Origin: a virus
Strand: one strand, 5' to 3'
Virus record (IMG/VR): IMGVR_UViG_3300031537_000004
Span: 1 to 40,620 of that record
DNA: 40,620 nt
The position numbers and the translations under genes were made by a program. Of the stretch, positions 1 to 8,519 are shown piece by piece. The first letter of the stretch is position 1. The number at the start of each line of letters is the position of its first letter. The notes below the pieces were generated by a model. It was not told the DNA's origin. It ran no database searches and saw only the letters and a program-made list of their open reading frames with translations.

Positions 1-62
1 CGGTCAGCGCTGGAAGTCGCAGTGTAGGCGATTTACGAGTTTCCTAAGATTTTCCAGCCTGT

Positions 63-88
63 AAGCCGCTTATATCAAGGGCTATAGA
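63..88 (+). repeat. 26-base direct repeat, copy 1
   Basis: This element (core GCTTATATC, then a G-rich run and TATAGA) recurs at 408-433 with 22 of 26 matching positions. The second copy lies about 15 bases before the extended -10 promoter of the terminase operon, so a regulatory or packaging-protein binding role is possible. Confidence 0.6.
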
Positions 89-223
89 GGTTAAAAAGTT
101 ATAAATTTGTCGGTAAAATTAAGAAAAAAATCCTAAAAAATGCATTAAAATCCTTGTAAGTCAGTAATATCAAGGCTTTACAAAAATGCGCAAACTTGTA
201 ATAATCTAGCCTGTAGAACATAC

Positions 224-332
224 CTACAAGTCAGTATTAATCAGTAATGCGCATTACGCTTAAATACTAGGATACAGGTACATGCTACAAGTCAGTATTG
301 ACCTATAACGTACAATTCAGTATTAATCATGG
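224..332 (+). repeat. CTACAAGTCAGTATT-type repeats
   Basis: Three close copies are visible: CTACAAGTCAGTATTAATCAG at 224-244, CTACAAGTCAGTATTGACC at 285-303, and a diverged copy (TACAATTCAGTATTAATCA) at 311-329. A weaker copy lies at 154-175 and another at 40487-40513. Repeats clustered on both sides of the window join are typical of a site recognised by a terminase or a replication protein; which one is not decidable from sequence alone. Confidence 0.55.
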
Positions 333-407
333 ATAGAGTATATTTACTATAATTTTGAATATTTGGTAATTTCTGGTATAGCAACTAACAACTTATATAA
401 TTAATAT

Positions 408-433
408 AAGTCGCTTATATCCGGGGTTATAGA
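408..433 (+). repeat. 26-base direct repeat, copy 2
   Basis: This is the second copy of the element at 63-88, with four substitutions. It sits directly upstream of the probable terminase promoter at 449-457. Confidence 0.6.
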
Positions 434-448
434 CAAAATAACAAAATA

Positions 449-457
449 TGTTATAAT
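449..457 (+). promoter_or_regulatory. Extended -10 promoter of the terminase/structural operon
   Basis: TG-T-TATAAT is a perfect extended -10 box. Transcription would start near 464, only about 15 bases before the small terminase start, with the AAAGGGG ribosome site at the very 5' end of the message. No convincing -35 box is seen, which fits the extended -10 class. Confidence 0.55.
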
Positions 458-478
458 TATTTTAAAGGGGATGATAGC

Positions 479-925
479 ATGTCAATTAAAAAGCCTATCG
501 ATTTAAAACTTTTAGAAGGAAATCCAGGAAAAAGGCCAATTAAAAAACAAAAAAAAATTGATGCTAATAATTTAAAATGCCCGATATGGTTATGCAGTGA
601 AGCAAAAGAAGAGTGGAAAATTATATTACGAATATTAAAAAAATTAAATTTAATATCTACTCTTGATAAAACAATATTAGCAATGTATTGTCAAAATTAT
701 GCTAGGTGGAAACAGGCTGAAGAGGAATTAAATAGTGAAAAACTTAAAACATTAGGACAAAGGGGACCTATCATAAATCCATTAGTTAAAATTTCGCAAT
801 CTTATCAAACTAGAATGAAAATTTCAATTGAAAAACTTGGGTTAAGTCCCAGCGATAGAGCAAATTTAGACATGATAATGAATGATGATAATGAAGATGA
901 TGGAATTGCAAAATATCTAAAATAA
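479..925 (+). CDS. terS: Terminase small subunit, P27 family
   Basis: This is the DNA-recognition subunit of the packaging motor, which binds phage DNA near the packaging site and hands it to the large subunit. The N-terminus contains LKLLEGNPGKRPI, the signature opening of P27-type small terminases, and the 148-residue length is normal for the family. The start is supported by AAAGGGG eight bases upstream. It is the first gene of the structural operon and lies 14 bases ahead of the large subunit. The C-terminus is acidic (DDNEDDG), plausibly the part contacting the large subunit, but that is inference. Confidence 0.93.
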   Translation: MSIKKPIDLKLLEGNPGKRPIKKQKKIDANNLKCPIWLCSEAKEEWKIILRILKKLNLISTLDKTILAMYCQNYARWKQAEEELNSEKLKTLGQRGPIINPLVKISQSYQTRMKISIEKLGLSPSDRANLDMIMNDDNEDDGIAKYLK

Positions 926-939
926 AGAGTGATTTTCCT

Positions 940-2559
940 GTGAATAATTTAATAATAGATCAGTCAAAAGTCGATCGGATAGTTGGATTTATCCAAAATT
1001 TGAAGCATACAAAAGGGTCATTTCATGGAAAACCGTTTATATTGTTTGATTGGCAATACGAAATTATAAAAAACGTCTATGGAACAATAAAACCAAATGG
1101 ATATAGACAATTTAGAAATTGTTATTTAGAAATGCCTAAAAAATGCGGAAAATCGGAATTATTAGCCGCTTTAGGTTTATATCAGCTATGCGCTGATGGA
1201 GAATGGAACGCCGAAGTTTACGGCTGTGCGGCCGATAAACAGCAAGCAAGCATTATTTTTGATGTTGCCGTTGAAATGGTGGATCAAAACAAAACATTAA
1301 AAAAAGTTATAAAACCTATTATTTCTATAAAAAGACTAGTATATATTCCAAGGGCTAGTTTTTATCAAGTTTGTAGCGCTGAGGCTTATTCTAAGCATGG
1401 ATTAAATATTTCATGTTGTTTATTTGATGAAATACACGCTCAACCAAACCGGGAATTATATGATGTAATGACTTTTGGATCAGGAGATGCCAGAACACAA
1501 CCATTATTTTTCTTTATAACAACCGCCGGGAATGATCCGGATCGGATGTCTATTGGTTGGGAAGTTCACAAAAATGCGGAAGATGTTTTATTAGGAAAAT
1601 CTAATGATAAAACGACTTATGCCGCGATTTGGGGATTAGATATTGAAAATAATAGAGTTTGGACCGGCCGCAATTATATACAAAAAGATAAAATTGATTG
1701 GCAAGATAGAAAATTATGGCATTTAGTGAATCCGTCAATAGGTAAAACTATTGAAATAGAAAGGATTTATGAGACATTTGATAAGATAAATGGGAAAATA
1801 GCAGAAGAGAAATTATTTAAACAATTGAGATTGAATGTTTGGTTGACAGAAAAATATTCAAATTGGATTACTATTGACAAATGGTTATCCAATAGTCATA
1901 ATTTAAATATAGAGGAATTAAAATACAAAAAATGTTTCGGAGGACTTGATTTATCAAGTAAACTTGATATTTCGGCTTTTGTACTAATATTTCCTCCGGA
2001 TAATGAAAATGATAAATATACAGTTTTACCTTTCTTTTGGTTACCAAGAGAAAACCTTTCTACAGTTTCAAAAAAAGATAAAATTAAATATGAAGAATGG
2101 ATCGAAAAAGGATTACTAAGAACAACACCAGGAGATAAAATTGATTATCACACGATTGTTAATGATATTTTAGAACTCAGAAAAATTTATGATTTTGATG
2201 AAATTGGATTTGATCCTTGGAATGCCGATGCAGTGGCTACGGATTTACAATATGAGGGCTTAATTATGGTAGAAGTTAGGCCAACCTATCAATTTATGAG
2301 TCCGGTCATGTATGACGTTGAGGCATTAATACATTCAAAATCATTAAATCATATGGATAATGAAATTTTAACCTTTATGTTTAATAATTTAAGAATTATT
2401 ATGGATGCCAATGGAAATATAAAACCAGCTAAGTCCATAAAACAAGGATCTAGAAAAGAGACTATTATTAAAAAAGCAAAAATTGACGGAATTGTCGCCA
2501 TGTTAACTGCATTTTGTAGAGTTTTTGCAGATAATGGAAATTCCGAAATACATATATAA
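940..2559 (+). CDS. terL: Terminase large subunit (HK97/P27-associated type)
   Basis: This is the ATPase-nuclease motor that cuts concatemeric DNA and pumps it into the prohead. The ATPase domain (about 35-260) shows Walker A MPKKCGKS (65-72), Walker B CCLFDE (159-164) and the coupling motif FITTAGN (192-198). The nuclease domain (330-539) shows the three acidic positions D337 (GGLDLS), D425 (GFDPWNADA) and D516 (KIDGIVAM). At 539 residues it is full length. It starts at GTG, preceded by AAAGAG. The pairing with a P27 small subunit and a nearby HNH protein fits cos packaging (family knowledge). Confidence 0.96.
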   Translation: MNNLIIDQSKVDRIVGFIQNLKHTKGSFHGKPFILFDWQYEIIKNVYGTIKPNGYRQFRNCYLEMPKKCGKSELLAALGLYQLCADGEWNAEVYGCAADKQQASIIFDVAVEMVDQNKTLKKVIKPIISIKRLVYIPRASFYQVCSAEAYSKHGLNISCCLFDEIHAQPNRELYDVMTFGSGDARTQPLFFFITTAGNDPDRMSIGWEVHKNAEDVLLGKSNDKTTYAAIWGLDIENNRVWTGRNYIQKDKIDWQDRKLWHLVNPSIGKTIEIERIYETFDKINGKIAEEKLFKQLRLNVWLTEKYSNWITIDKWLSNSHNLNIEELKYKKCFGGLDLSSKLDISAFVLIFPPDNENDKYTVLPFFWLPRENLSTVSKKDKIKYEEWIEKGLLRTTPGDKIDYHTIVNDILELRKIYDFDEIGFDPWNADAVATDLQYEGLIMVEVRPTYQFMSPVMYDVEALIHSKSLNHMDNEILTFMFNNLRIIMDANGNIKPAKSIKQGSRKETIIKKAKIDGIVAMLTAFCRVFADNGNSEIHI

Positions 2560-2565
2560 ATATAT

Positions 2566-2604
2566 AAAAAAATCGGCCAGGCCGCCTAACCAAACCGATT
2601 TTTA
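2566..2604 (+). terminator. Terminator-like hairpin after terL
   Basis: AAAAAAATCGG (2566-2576) pairs with CCGATTTTT (2595-2603) around an 18-base GC-rich loop that itself holds the palindrome CGGCCAGGCCG. It is followed by a short T run. It sits within what otherwise looks like one structural operon, so it may act as an attenuator or processing site. Confidence 0.5.
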
Positions 2605-2618
2605 CATAGGGAAGATAG

Positions 2619-2636
2619 CACTAAGTTTTCTTAGTG
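2619..2636 (+). promoter_or_regulatory. Hairpin in the portal leader
   Basis: CACTAAG and CTTAGTG form a 7-base-pair stem with a TTTT loop. It is the second of three hairpins in the 169-base gap between terL and portal. No T tract follows directly. Confidence 0.5.
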
Positions 2637-2674
2637 TACCTTATTTTTATTATATATAATTTTTTTTGATTTGT

Positions 2675-2698
2675 ATAGCAACAATTCGTTGCTATTTT
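2675..2698 (+). terminator. Third hairpin in the portal leader
   Basis: ATAGCAAC and GTTGCTAT form an 8-base-pair stem with loop AATTC, followed by TTT. It lies just upstream of the portal ribosome site at 2712-2719, so it may be an attenuator or an RNA-processing signal. Confidence 0.5.
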
Positions 2699-2728
2699 AA
2701 AAAAATTTATAGAAAGGAGCGCAAAGTC

Positions 2729-4006
2729 ATTAATATTCCTGTATTTTCAAAAGTTATTGACAAAATGATATTAAAAAGAATGGGTACTTATGCAAAAGAA
2801 TTTTTATCGGGAAATGATATAGCTGATTATGGTCGGACAAGCTCCGGTGTAAATATTAATGATCAATCAGCCTTTCATATTAGTGCATTTTGGGATTGTG
2901 TCAAAATACTCTCTGAAGACGTGGCAACACTACCTTTGTTTTTATATAAAAGAGAAAAAAAGGGAAAAATTAAGGCCCAGGACCACAATTTATATGACAT
3001 TATAAATTCCCAACCGAATAGCGAAATGCTTTCTATAAATTTATTGGAAATGCTTATGACAAATATTTTGTTATGGGGAAATGCTTATATTCAAAAAATA
3101 TATAACCGGGCCGGACAAGTAATTGAGTTATGGCCTTTATATTCTAAATATATGGAAGCAAAAAGAGATAAAAATGAAAAATTATTTTATAGATATAACG
3201 AGCCAAAAAAACAGAGAGACTTTTCTACAGAGGAAATTATAAATATTACCGGTTTAACAATGGATGGTATTACCGGATTATCAATTTTAGAATATGCAAG
3301 GGAATCTTTGGGATTAACAATGGCAACTGAAAAATTTGGATCTAGTTTTTTTGGAAATGGAACAAAACCGGGCGGCGTTCTCGAATTGCCGGAAGGCGGC
3401 CACTGCAAAAATAAAGATGAAGTCCGGACCGAATGGAATTTATTATACAGAGGCCCAGATAACGCGAATAAAATTGCAATTTTAGATAATGGTATGAAAT
3501 ACAAACCGGTGGGAATCCCTCCGGAAGATGCTCAATTTTTACAAACTAGACAATATCAAATACCGGAAATTTGCCGGTGGTTCCGTATTCCTCCACACAA
3601 AGTAGCGGATCTGAGCAATGCAACTTTTTCTAACATTGAGCATCAAGGTATTGAGTATGTATCTAACACTTTAAGGCCCTGGCTTGTAAGATTTGAAAAG
3701 TCTTTAGCCAGGGGATTATTAAACGACCAGGAGAAAAAAGAATATTTTATACAATTCAATGTTGACGCACTTTTAAGAGGTGATTTTACAACAAGAATGC
3801 AAGGATACGCAACCGCGCGCCAAAATGGCTGGATGAATGCAAATGATATAAGAGAATTGGAAGATATGAACCCGATGCCAGAAGATGCCGGTGGCGACAT
3901 ATTTCTAGTAAATGGAAATATGGTCCCTATTACCGAAGCTTCAAATAAAAATAATAATCAAGGTGGTGATAATTTTGCCGACGGAGATCCAAACCAAGGA
4001 GATTAG
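2729..4006 (+). CDS. Portal protein, HK97 family
   Basis: This protein forms the dodecameric ring at the head vertex through which DNA passes. SAFHISAFWDCVKILSEDVATLPLFLYKR near the N-terminus and PPHKVADLSNATFSNIEHQ in the clip/stem region are typical of HK97-type portals, and the length (425 residues) is right. The start is unusual. The only strong ribosome site, GAAAGGAG (2712-2719), is nine bases before an in-frame ATT at 2729. The upstream TTG (2666) lies inside a hairpin leader with no ribosome site, and the first ATG (2765) has none either. I therefore place the start at ATT, with moderate certainty. It overlaps the protease gene by 32 bases. Confidence 0.93.
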   Translation: MNIPVFSKVIDKMILKRMGTYAKEFLSGNDIADYGRTSSGVNINDQSAFHISAFWDCVKILSEDVATLPLFLYKREKKGKIKAQDHNLYDIINSQPNSEMLSINLLEMLMTNILLWGNAYIQKIYNRAGQVIELWPLYSKYMEAKRDKNEKLFYRYNEPKKQRDFSTEEIINITGLTMDGITGLSILEYARESLGLTMATEKFGSSFFGNGTKPGGVLELPEGGHCKNKDEVRTEWNLLYRGPDNANKIAILDNGMKYKPVGIPPEDAQFLQTRQYQIPEICRWFRIPPHKVADLSNATFSNIEHQGIEYVSNTLRPWLVRFEKSLARGLLNDQEKKEYFIQFNVDALLRGDFTTRMQGYATARQNGWMNANDIRELEDMNPMPEDAGGDIFLVNGNMVPITEASNKNNNQGGDNFADGDPNQGD

Positions 4007-4580
4007 AATTTTTTCTAATATTTTTGAAATTAGAGAAGATAAAGAGGGAAAACGAGAAATTGAAGGTTATGCCCTAGAATGGGAGACTTTATCCGAAGAA
4101 TTGGGCTGGTGGTTTACATATAGAGAAAAATTTAGAAAAGGGGCTTTTAGGGATTATTTAAAGGATAAAGACACCGATACTAAATTATTGTTAAATCACG
4201 ATACAACTAAAGTTTTGGCCAGGAGCAAATATTCAACAATTGAATTTAAAGAGGATAATACTGGGTTATGGTTCAAGGCTGATTTGCCAGATAATACGAT
4301 AGGCAAGGATACCGTTGAAAGTGTTAAAAGGCGCGATATAGACGGCGTAAGTGTTGGATTTATTATGCGTAAGCAAGAATGGGACGAAACCGACGAAGAA
4401 AATGTAGTTAGAACCGTTATTACTGCGGATTTACCGGAGATTTCGTTAACTGCATGGCCGGCCTATAGTTCATCAAGTGTTGATACAAGAGAAAATGATC
4501 CATATAAATTATATAAAGAAAGAAATCAATATAAAAAAAGGTTAATGTTTTTAAGGGAGGTATTACTCAATGAATCTTAA
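3975..4580 (+). CDS. Prohead protease, HK97 family (peptidase S78)
   Basis: This serine protease acts inside the immature head, removing the delta scaffold of the capsid protein and then itself. Expected catalytic residues are visible: H75 in LLLNHD, S126 in DGVSVGF, and E155 in ADLPEISL. The start is a TTG inside the end of the portal gene, chosen because AGGTGG (3961-3966) is about eight bases upstream. The result is 201 residues, normal for the family. An earlier in-frame start would add a basic, hydrophobic N-terminus not expected in this family. It overlaps the capsid gene by 11 bases. Confidence 0.92.
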   Translation: MPTEIQTKEIRIFSNIFEIREDKEGKREIEGYALEWETLSEELGWWFTYREKFRKGAFRDYLKDKDTDTKLLLNHDTTKVLARSKYSTIEFKEDNTGLWFKADLPDNTIGKDTVESVKRRDIDGVSVGFIMRKQEWDETDEENVVRTVITADLPEISLTAWPAYSSSSVDTRENDPYKLYKERNQYKKRLMFLREVLLNES

Positions 4581-5913
4581 TGAAATGAGACAAGAACTTG
4601 CGAAAATCGCAAAAGAATTAAGAGATACAAACAAAGAAAATATGTCAAAAGAAGAATTGGAAAATTGGAATAAAAGAAAAAAAGATTATGACGAAATGAA
4701 AGTCAAAATTGAAGAAGCCGAAAAAGCCGAAAAGGAAAGATTAGAAAGAGAAAAATTTTTAGATGGTGAAAATAATTATCTGGAATCAAGACAAAGCGAT
4801 CCAGTAAAACCACCAATATTCACAGAGGTAAAAAGTGAATATAAGAGACAGTTTAGGACACTTGGAGAACAATTAAAATGTATTAGGACAGCAAGTATCC
4901 CAGGTAATCAAATTGATCAACGTTTAAGCGTTGTTGAAAAAGAAGTAAGAGAGAGAGAAATGAGAGCAAGCGGCATGAATGAAGGGATAGGATCTGAAGG
5001 GGCTTTTGCTTTGGAGCCAGATTTTGCCGGTCGAATTTTTGAAACTGCTGTTGAGACTGGACAGATTTTATCTAGAGTAAATATGCTACCTGTAAATGGT
5101 TCAGGCGTCAAATGGATGGACGTTGACGAATCAAGCGTTGCAACTACTGTATATGGTGGAGTAATAGCCTATTGGGCCGCTGAGGCTGGAACAGTAACCG
5201 CAAGCAAACCAAAACTTGCAAAAAAATCAATGGATCTTGAAAAGTTGATGGCTATTGCTTACGCAACGGATGAATTAGAAGAAGATACCGCATTTATCTC
5301 TAGTTGGTATAATGAATCTTTTGCCGTTGCTGTTGATAGACAAGCCGAAATTGCGATTGTGAATGGTTCCGGCGCTGGCGTACCTTTAGGAATCTTGAAA
5401 GCTCCTTGTCTTGTAACTGTAAATAAAGAATCAGGGCAAACAGCCGATACAATTATTTATGATAATGTATTGAAAATGTGGGCTAGAATGCCAGGAATGA
5501 AAAGGCGTAATGCTGTATGGTTAGTAAATCCGGATGCCGAAACACAACTATCTAAAATGGCTATGACAATTGGGACCGGTGGCGTGCCTGTTTATTTGCC
5601 TGCTGGTGGTTTAAGTGTAGATGGGTATTCTAATTTATTTGGTAGACCAGTTATTCCAACCGATTGTTGCCAGGCTTTAGGTGATAAAGGGGATATTATT
5701 CTTTGTGACCTTAATGATTATATGATGATTAGAAAAGCCGGAAATGATGGCGGTATGAAATTTGATGTTTCTATGCATGTCCAGTTTTTATATGCAGAAA
5801 ATACTTATAGAATTATATTCAGGTGTAATGGTATGCCTAAAAAATCTACTACTACAACTATCAAAAATTCTAGCAACGTAAGAGGATCATTTATTACATT
5901 GCAAGCTAGATAA
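4570..5913 (+). CDS. Major capsid protein, HK97 fold, with N-terminal delta domain
   Basis: This is the main shell protein. The first roughly 125 residues are a charged, helical coiled coil (LKEL, KKDYDEMK, EEAEKAEKERLERE), the built-in scaffold that the upstream protease should remove. The capsid domain begins near residue 135 (GMNEGIGSEGAFALEPDF) with the usual N-arm. The E-loop and P-domain region follow, and WLVNPDAETQLSKM and GRPVIPTD mark the A-domain side. At 447 residues it is a typical precursor length. The ribosome site GGGAGG (4556-4561) is about eight bases upstream. Confidence 0.95.
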   Translation: MNLNEMRQELAKIAKELRDTNKENMSKEELENWNKRKKDYDEMKVKIEEAEKAEKERLEREKFLDGENNYLESRQSDPVKPPIFTEVKSEYKRQFRTLGEQLKCIRTASIPGNQIDQRLSVVEKEVREREMRASGMNEGIGSEGAFALEPDFAGRIFETAVETGQILSRVNMLPVNGSGVKWMDVDESSVATTVYGGVIAYWAAEAGTVTASKPKLAKKSMDLEKLMAIAYATDELEEDTAFISSWYNESFAVAVDRQAEIAIVNGSGAGVPLGILKAPCLVTVNKESGQTADTIIYDNVLKMWARMPGMKRRNAVWLVNPDAETQLSKMAMTIGTGGVPVYLPAGGLSVDGYSNLFGRPVIPTDCCQALGDKGDIILCDLNDYMMIRKAGNDGGMKFDVSMHVQFLYAENTYRIIFRCNGMPKKSTTTTIKNSSNVRGSFITLQAR

Positions 5914-5944
5914 TTATAGAAAATTTATATAGGGAGGAATCGAA

Positions 5945-6439
5945 ATGAATAGTACTAAAATGTGTTTACCTGAAGAATTAAAACATATTATCGGATTAGC
6001 GCCACAAGTTGATGCTAATGTTGATTCAGATATAATTTGTTTGAAAAATGCAAAAAGGGCCTGGGTTCAAGTAATTGTTGCTCAGGCAAATGCGGCAATT
6101 CCAGATTTTACAATCTATCAATGTACAGATGTTAGCAATTCTTTATCTGACAATAAGGCTTTATCTGGAAATTGCGAAATTTGGTATAATGCCGACGTTT
6201 CGGCCGCTGATACTTTAACAAGGGGTACTGCTGCTAAGACTTATAGTTTTTCCGCGGCCCTAGCAAATAAAGTTTGTTGGTTCCAATTAGACCTAGCAAA
6301 TTGTTTAGACCTAGCAAACGATTTTGATTGTATATATGTAACCAGCGGCGGATCTAACGCGGCAAATATTATTTCAGTTAATTTTTATCTAGATCCAAAA
6401 TATGCGGAAGATGTATTGCCAGCGGCAATCACTGATTAA
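5945..6439 (+). CDS. Predicted structural protein, possible head decoration
   Basis: The family is not recognised by name. The 164-residue protein is rich in beta-prone sequence, with balanced small and aromatic residues (VCWFQLDLANCLDLAN, IYVTSGGSNAANIISVNFYL), and has no membrane segment. It has a perfect GGAGG site and lies directly after the major capsid gene, where decoration or head-stabilising proteins are usually encoded. The surface role is inferred from position only. Confidence 0.7.
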   Translation: MNSTKMCLPEELKHIIGLAPQVDANVDSDIICLKNAKRAWVQVIVAQANAAIPDFTIYQCTDVSNSLSDNKALSGNCEIWYNADVSAADTLTRGTAAKTYSFSAALANKVCWFQLDLANCLDLANDFDCIYVTSGGSNAANIISVNFYLDPKYAEDVLPAAITD

Positions 6440-6453
6440 AGGAGGGGTTTAAT

Positions 6454-7746
6454 TTGGCAAATAGAAGCGCAATTTTTTCTAGCAACGTTCCGGGCGGCCC
6501 TCAAAATATAGTTGATTTTGCTAAGCATCCATATGATGTATATTTTATTGATTCTAGCAATAGCAACGCAAGTGATGCGGCAGGTTCGGGAAATAGTCCC
6601 GATATTCCCCTAGCAAGCATTGATTATCTTTTTTCCCTAGCAACTGCCGGAAAAAAAGTTGTTGGATATGTTTTGCCAGGTCATACGGAAACTTATAGCA
6701 CAACCGGAACAAAAATGACGGCCGATAAAGCCGGGGTACATATCATAGGCCTTGGAAAAGGATCTAATAGACCAACTATAACATTTGGTCATGTTGATGC
6801 TACTTGGGTTATATCGGCAGCTAATATAACAATTGAGAATATTCTTTTTGTAACAAGTGTTGATAGTGTTGTGACTTATGGCACAATTTCAGGCGCAGAT
6901 TTCAAAATGATTGATTGCGAATGGAGAGATACGACAGATATTGAAGTTATCACAGATTGGACCGTTACAGGCGATAGACCGCAATTTATAAATTGTAATA
7001 AAAGCGGATACACTGGCGGTAATGCTAATGTTAGATGTATATCTTTAGCCGGCGTTGATGGTGCTTTAATAAAAGATTGTAATTTTATAACTAAAGTTAC
7101 AACTGCGGTTATTGGCTTTGTTACGACTGCATGTACTAATACAATAATTGATAATTGCAAATTTGGCGTAAATGGTACAACAGATTATTCCAAAAATGTT
7201 GTTGATACAATTGGAGGATCTACCTGGTTACTTACAAAAGGATATGATATTGGAACCGGATCTAAATTTTGCGGCGGTTCTGCTAATGATATATCTAATA
7301 GTTATAGTCCATTAGGAACAAAAGTTATAAGAGCAAAGGCCGACGTTTTAGATAGTGTCCAAAATGCTATTTTTGACGTTACCGGTGATGTTTTAGTTAC
7401 TCATATTGAGGGTCTTATTGAGGATGGGGCTGTCGATAATGAAACTGTTAATACAAAATTAATTTGGAATTCTACAACATACGGAGATACAGATATTTGC
7501 GCCAATTTAGACTTAGATAGCGCGGCCGTTGGAACTAAATTGGGAATAACCGGTACATTTACGGATGCATTACAATCAGATGCAAATGGAGCTTTAAAAC
7601 TTCAAGATCCTATTACTTTAAAGGGCGGCGGCACTATAGATATTTTATCTGGGGCAGATGGCGGCGGTGATAATAGCGCAACCGTAAGTTTTATTATTTA
7701 TTATAAAAAAATGTCTAGTGATGGCGCTATTTCTGAAAGTGCATAG
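6454..7746 (+). CDS. Predicted virion surface protein with beta-helix-like repeats
   Basis: The protein has 430 residues and starts at TTG behind AAAGGAGGGG. The middle (about 60-260) has repeated short strands and turns with spaced Asn, Cys and Gly (FINCNKS, LIKDCNFI, IIDNCKFG), the look of a right-handed parallel beta-helix as in pectate lyase-like phage proteins. The C-terminal 150 residues look like a separate beta domain. Its place between the capsid and connector genes suggests a head fibre or decoration protein rather than a tail spike. No catalytic motif is identifiable. Confidence 0.72.
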   Translation: MANRSAIFSSNVPGGPQNIVDFAKHPYDVYFIDSSNSNASDAAGSGNSPDIPLASIDYLFSLATAGKKVVGYVLPGHTETYSTTGTKMTADKAGVHIIGLGKGSNRPTITFGHVDATWVISAANITIENILFVTSVDSVVTYGTISGADFKMIDCEWRDTTDIEVITDWTVTGDRPQFINCNKSGYTGGNANVRCISLAGVDGALIKDCNFITKVTTAVIGFVTTACTNTIIDNCKFGVNGTTDYSKNVVDTIGGSTWLLTKGYDIGTGSKFCGGSANDISNSYSPLGTKVIRAKADVLDSVQNAIFDVTGDVLVTHIEGLIEDGAVDNETVNTKLIWNSTTYGDTDICANLDLDSAAVGTKLGITGTFTDALQSDANGALKLQDPITLKGGGTIDILSGADGGGDNSATVSFIIYYKKMSSDGAISESA

Positions 7747-7757
7747 GAGTTGATTAA

Positions 7758-7928
7758 ATGGCCGTTTATCGAATTACAAATATTGAGACTTTTATTGGAG
7801 CTTCAACAGATGACAAACCAACTGGGGTTCCAGTTGGATCAATATTTTATGAATATGATACTTATAAAAGATTCGTTACTTATGATGGAACTAATTGGAT
7901 TATTCAGGAACTTTATACTACTAGTTAG
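7758..7928 (+). CDS. Small structural-region protein, 56 residues
   Basis: The ATG lies behind TAGGAG and runs 56 residues to a TAG. The sequence ends in short strands (GSIFYEYDTYKRFVTYDGTNWIIQ), a motif common in small virion proteins of siphophages. It lies between the beta-helix protein and the first connector. A longer open stretch in another frame here looks non-coding. Function unknown. Confidence 0.75.
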   Translation: MAVYRITNIETFIGASTDDKPTGVPVGSIFYEYDTYKRFVTYDGTNWIIQELYTTS

Positions 7929-7940
7929 GGGGCGGCAAAT

Positions 7941-8519
7941 ATGGATTTACAAATTAAATTAATTACAGATATTACAACTGAATTAGTTAGTATAACCGAA
8001 CTAAAAACACAATTGAGAATTGATGCTTCGGATGAAGATGCATATTTGCCAGGCTTAATTACAGCGGCGCGCGAATACTGCGAAAATTTTACAGGGAGAA
8101 CAATAGGAACTAAAACCTTAGAAGGAATATTAGATGATTTTCCTTGCGAAGGAATTTATTTGTTTGATTCTCCGGTCCAATCGATAACTAGTATTAAATA
8201 TATTGACAGTGATGGAACAGAAAATACCTGGAATAGTATTTATTACGTTTCAAATTTAGATATTATTCCGGAACGTATTTATCCGGCTTATGGACAAAGT
8301 TGGCCAGCATATACACCTTATCCAACCGGATCGGTAAGGATAAGATATCAAGCCGGCCATACTTCAAGTAATTTACCGGAAGCAATCAAACAAGCTATTT
8401 TATTAGTAGCCGGGGATCTATACGAAAATAGAGAGGCAACAAGTGAAAAAAGAGTTTATGAATTGCCTTTTTCTGTTAGAGCGTTGTTAATGCCATATAA
8501 AATTAGGTGGTTTAGATGA
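7941..8519 (+). CDS. Head-tail connector (gp6-like)
   Basis: This is an adaptor ring that docks under the portal after packaging. It carries the family pattern LKTQLRIDASDEDAYLPGLI at the N-terminus, then AREYCENFTGR, then IKQAILLVAGDLYENRE near the C-terminus. The 192-residue length fits. It starts with ATG behind GGGGGCGG and overlaps the next gene by four bases (ATGA), so the two are translationally coupled. Confidence 0.9.
   Translation: MDLQIKLITDITTELVSITELKTQLRIDASDEDAYLPGLITAAREYCENFTGRTIGTKTLEGILDDFPCEGIYLFDSPVQSITSIKYIDSDGTENTWNSIYYVSNLDIIPERIYPAYGQSWPAYTPYPTGSVRIRYQAGHTSSNLPEAIKQAILLVAGDLYENREATSEKRVYELPFSVRALLMPYKIRWFR

Larger units (their letters stand above)
1..478. other. Noncoding repeat region upstream of terminase (possible cos-proximal region)
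   Basis: I see no gene here. The stretch is richer in GC than most of the window at its very start and holds several repeats: a 26-base element at 63-88 that recurs at 408-433 (22 of 26 bases identical), and copies of a CTACAAGTCAGTATT-like unit at 154-175, 224-258, 285-303 and 311-332. A related copy lies at the other end of the window (40487-40513), so the two ends probably belong to one region of a circular or cohesive-ended genome. Lying just ahead of the terminase genes, it is a candidate for the packaging site, but I cannot identify a cos cut. Confidence 0.6.

Noticed and set aside
2666-2728. Upstream extension of the portal protein from a TTG at 2666
   Set aside because: It reads through a hairpin leader, has no ribosome site and gives an N-terminus unlike portal proteins. 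The ribosome site at 2712-2719 points to a start at 2729.
3187-3504. Minus-strand open frame inside the portal gene
   Set aside because: It lies wholly opposite a confident gene and has no ribosome site or recognisable domain.
7750-7962. 70-residue open frame after the beta-helix protein
   Set aside because: A 56-residue frame at 7758-7928 has the better start and protein-like composition. The 70-residue frame overlaps the next gene and looks like an off-frame reading.
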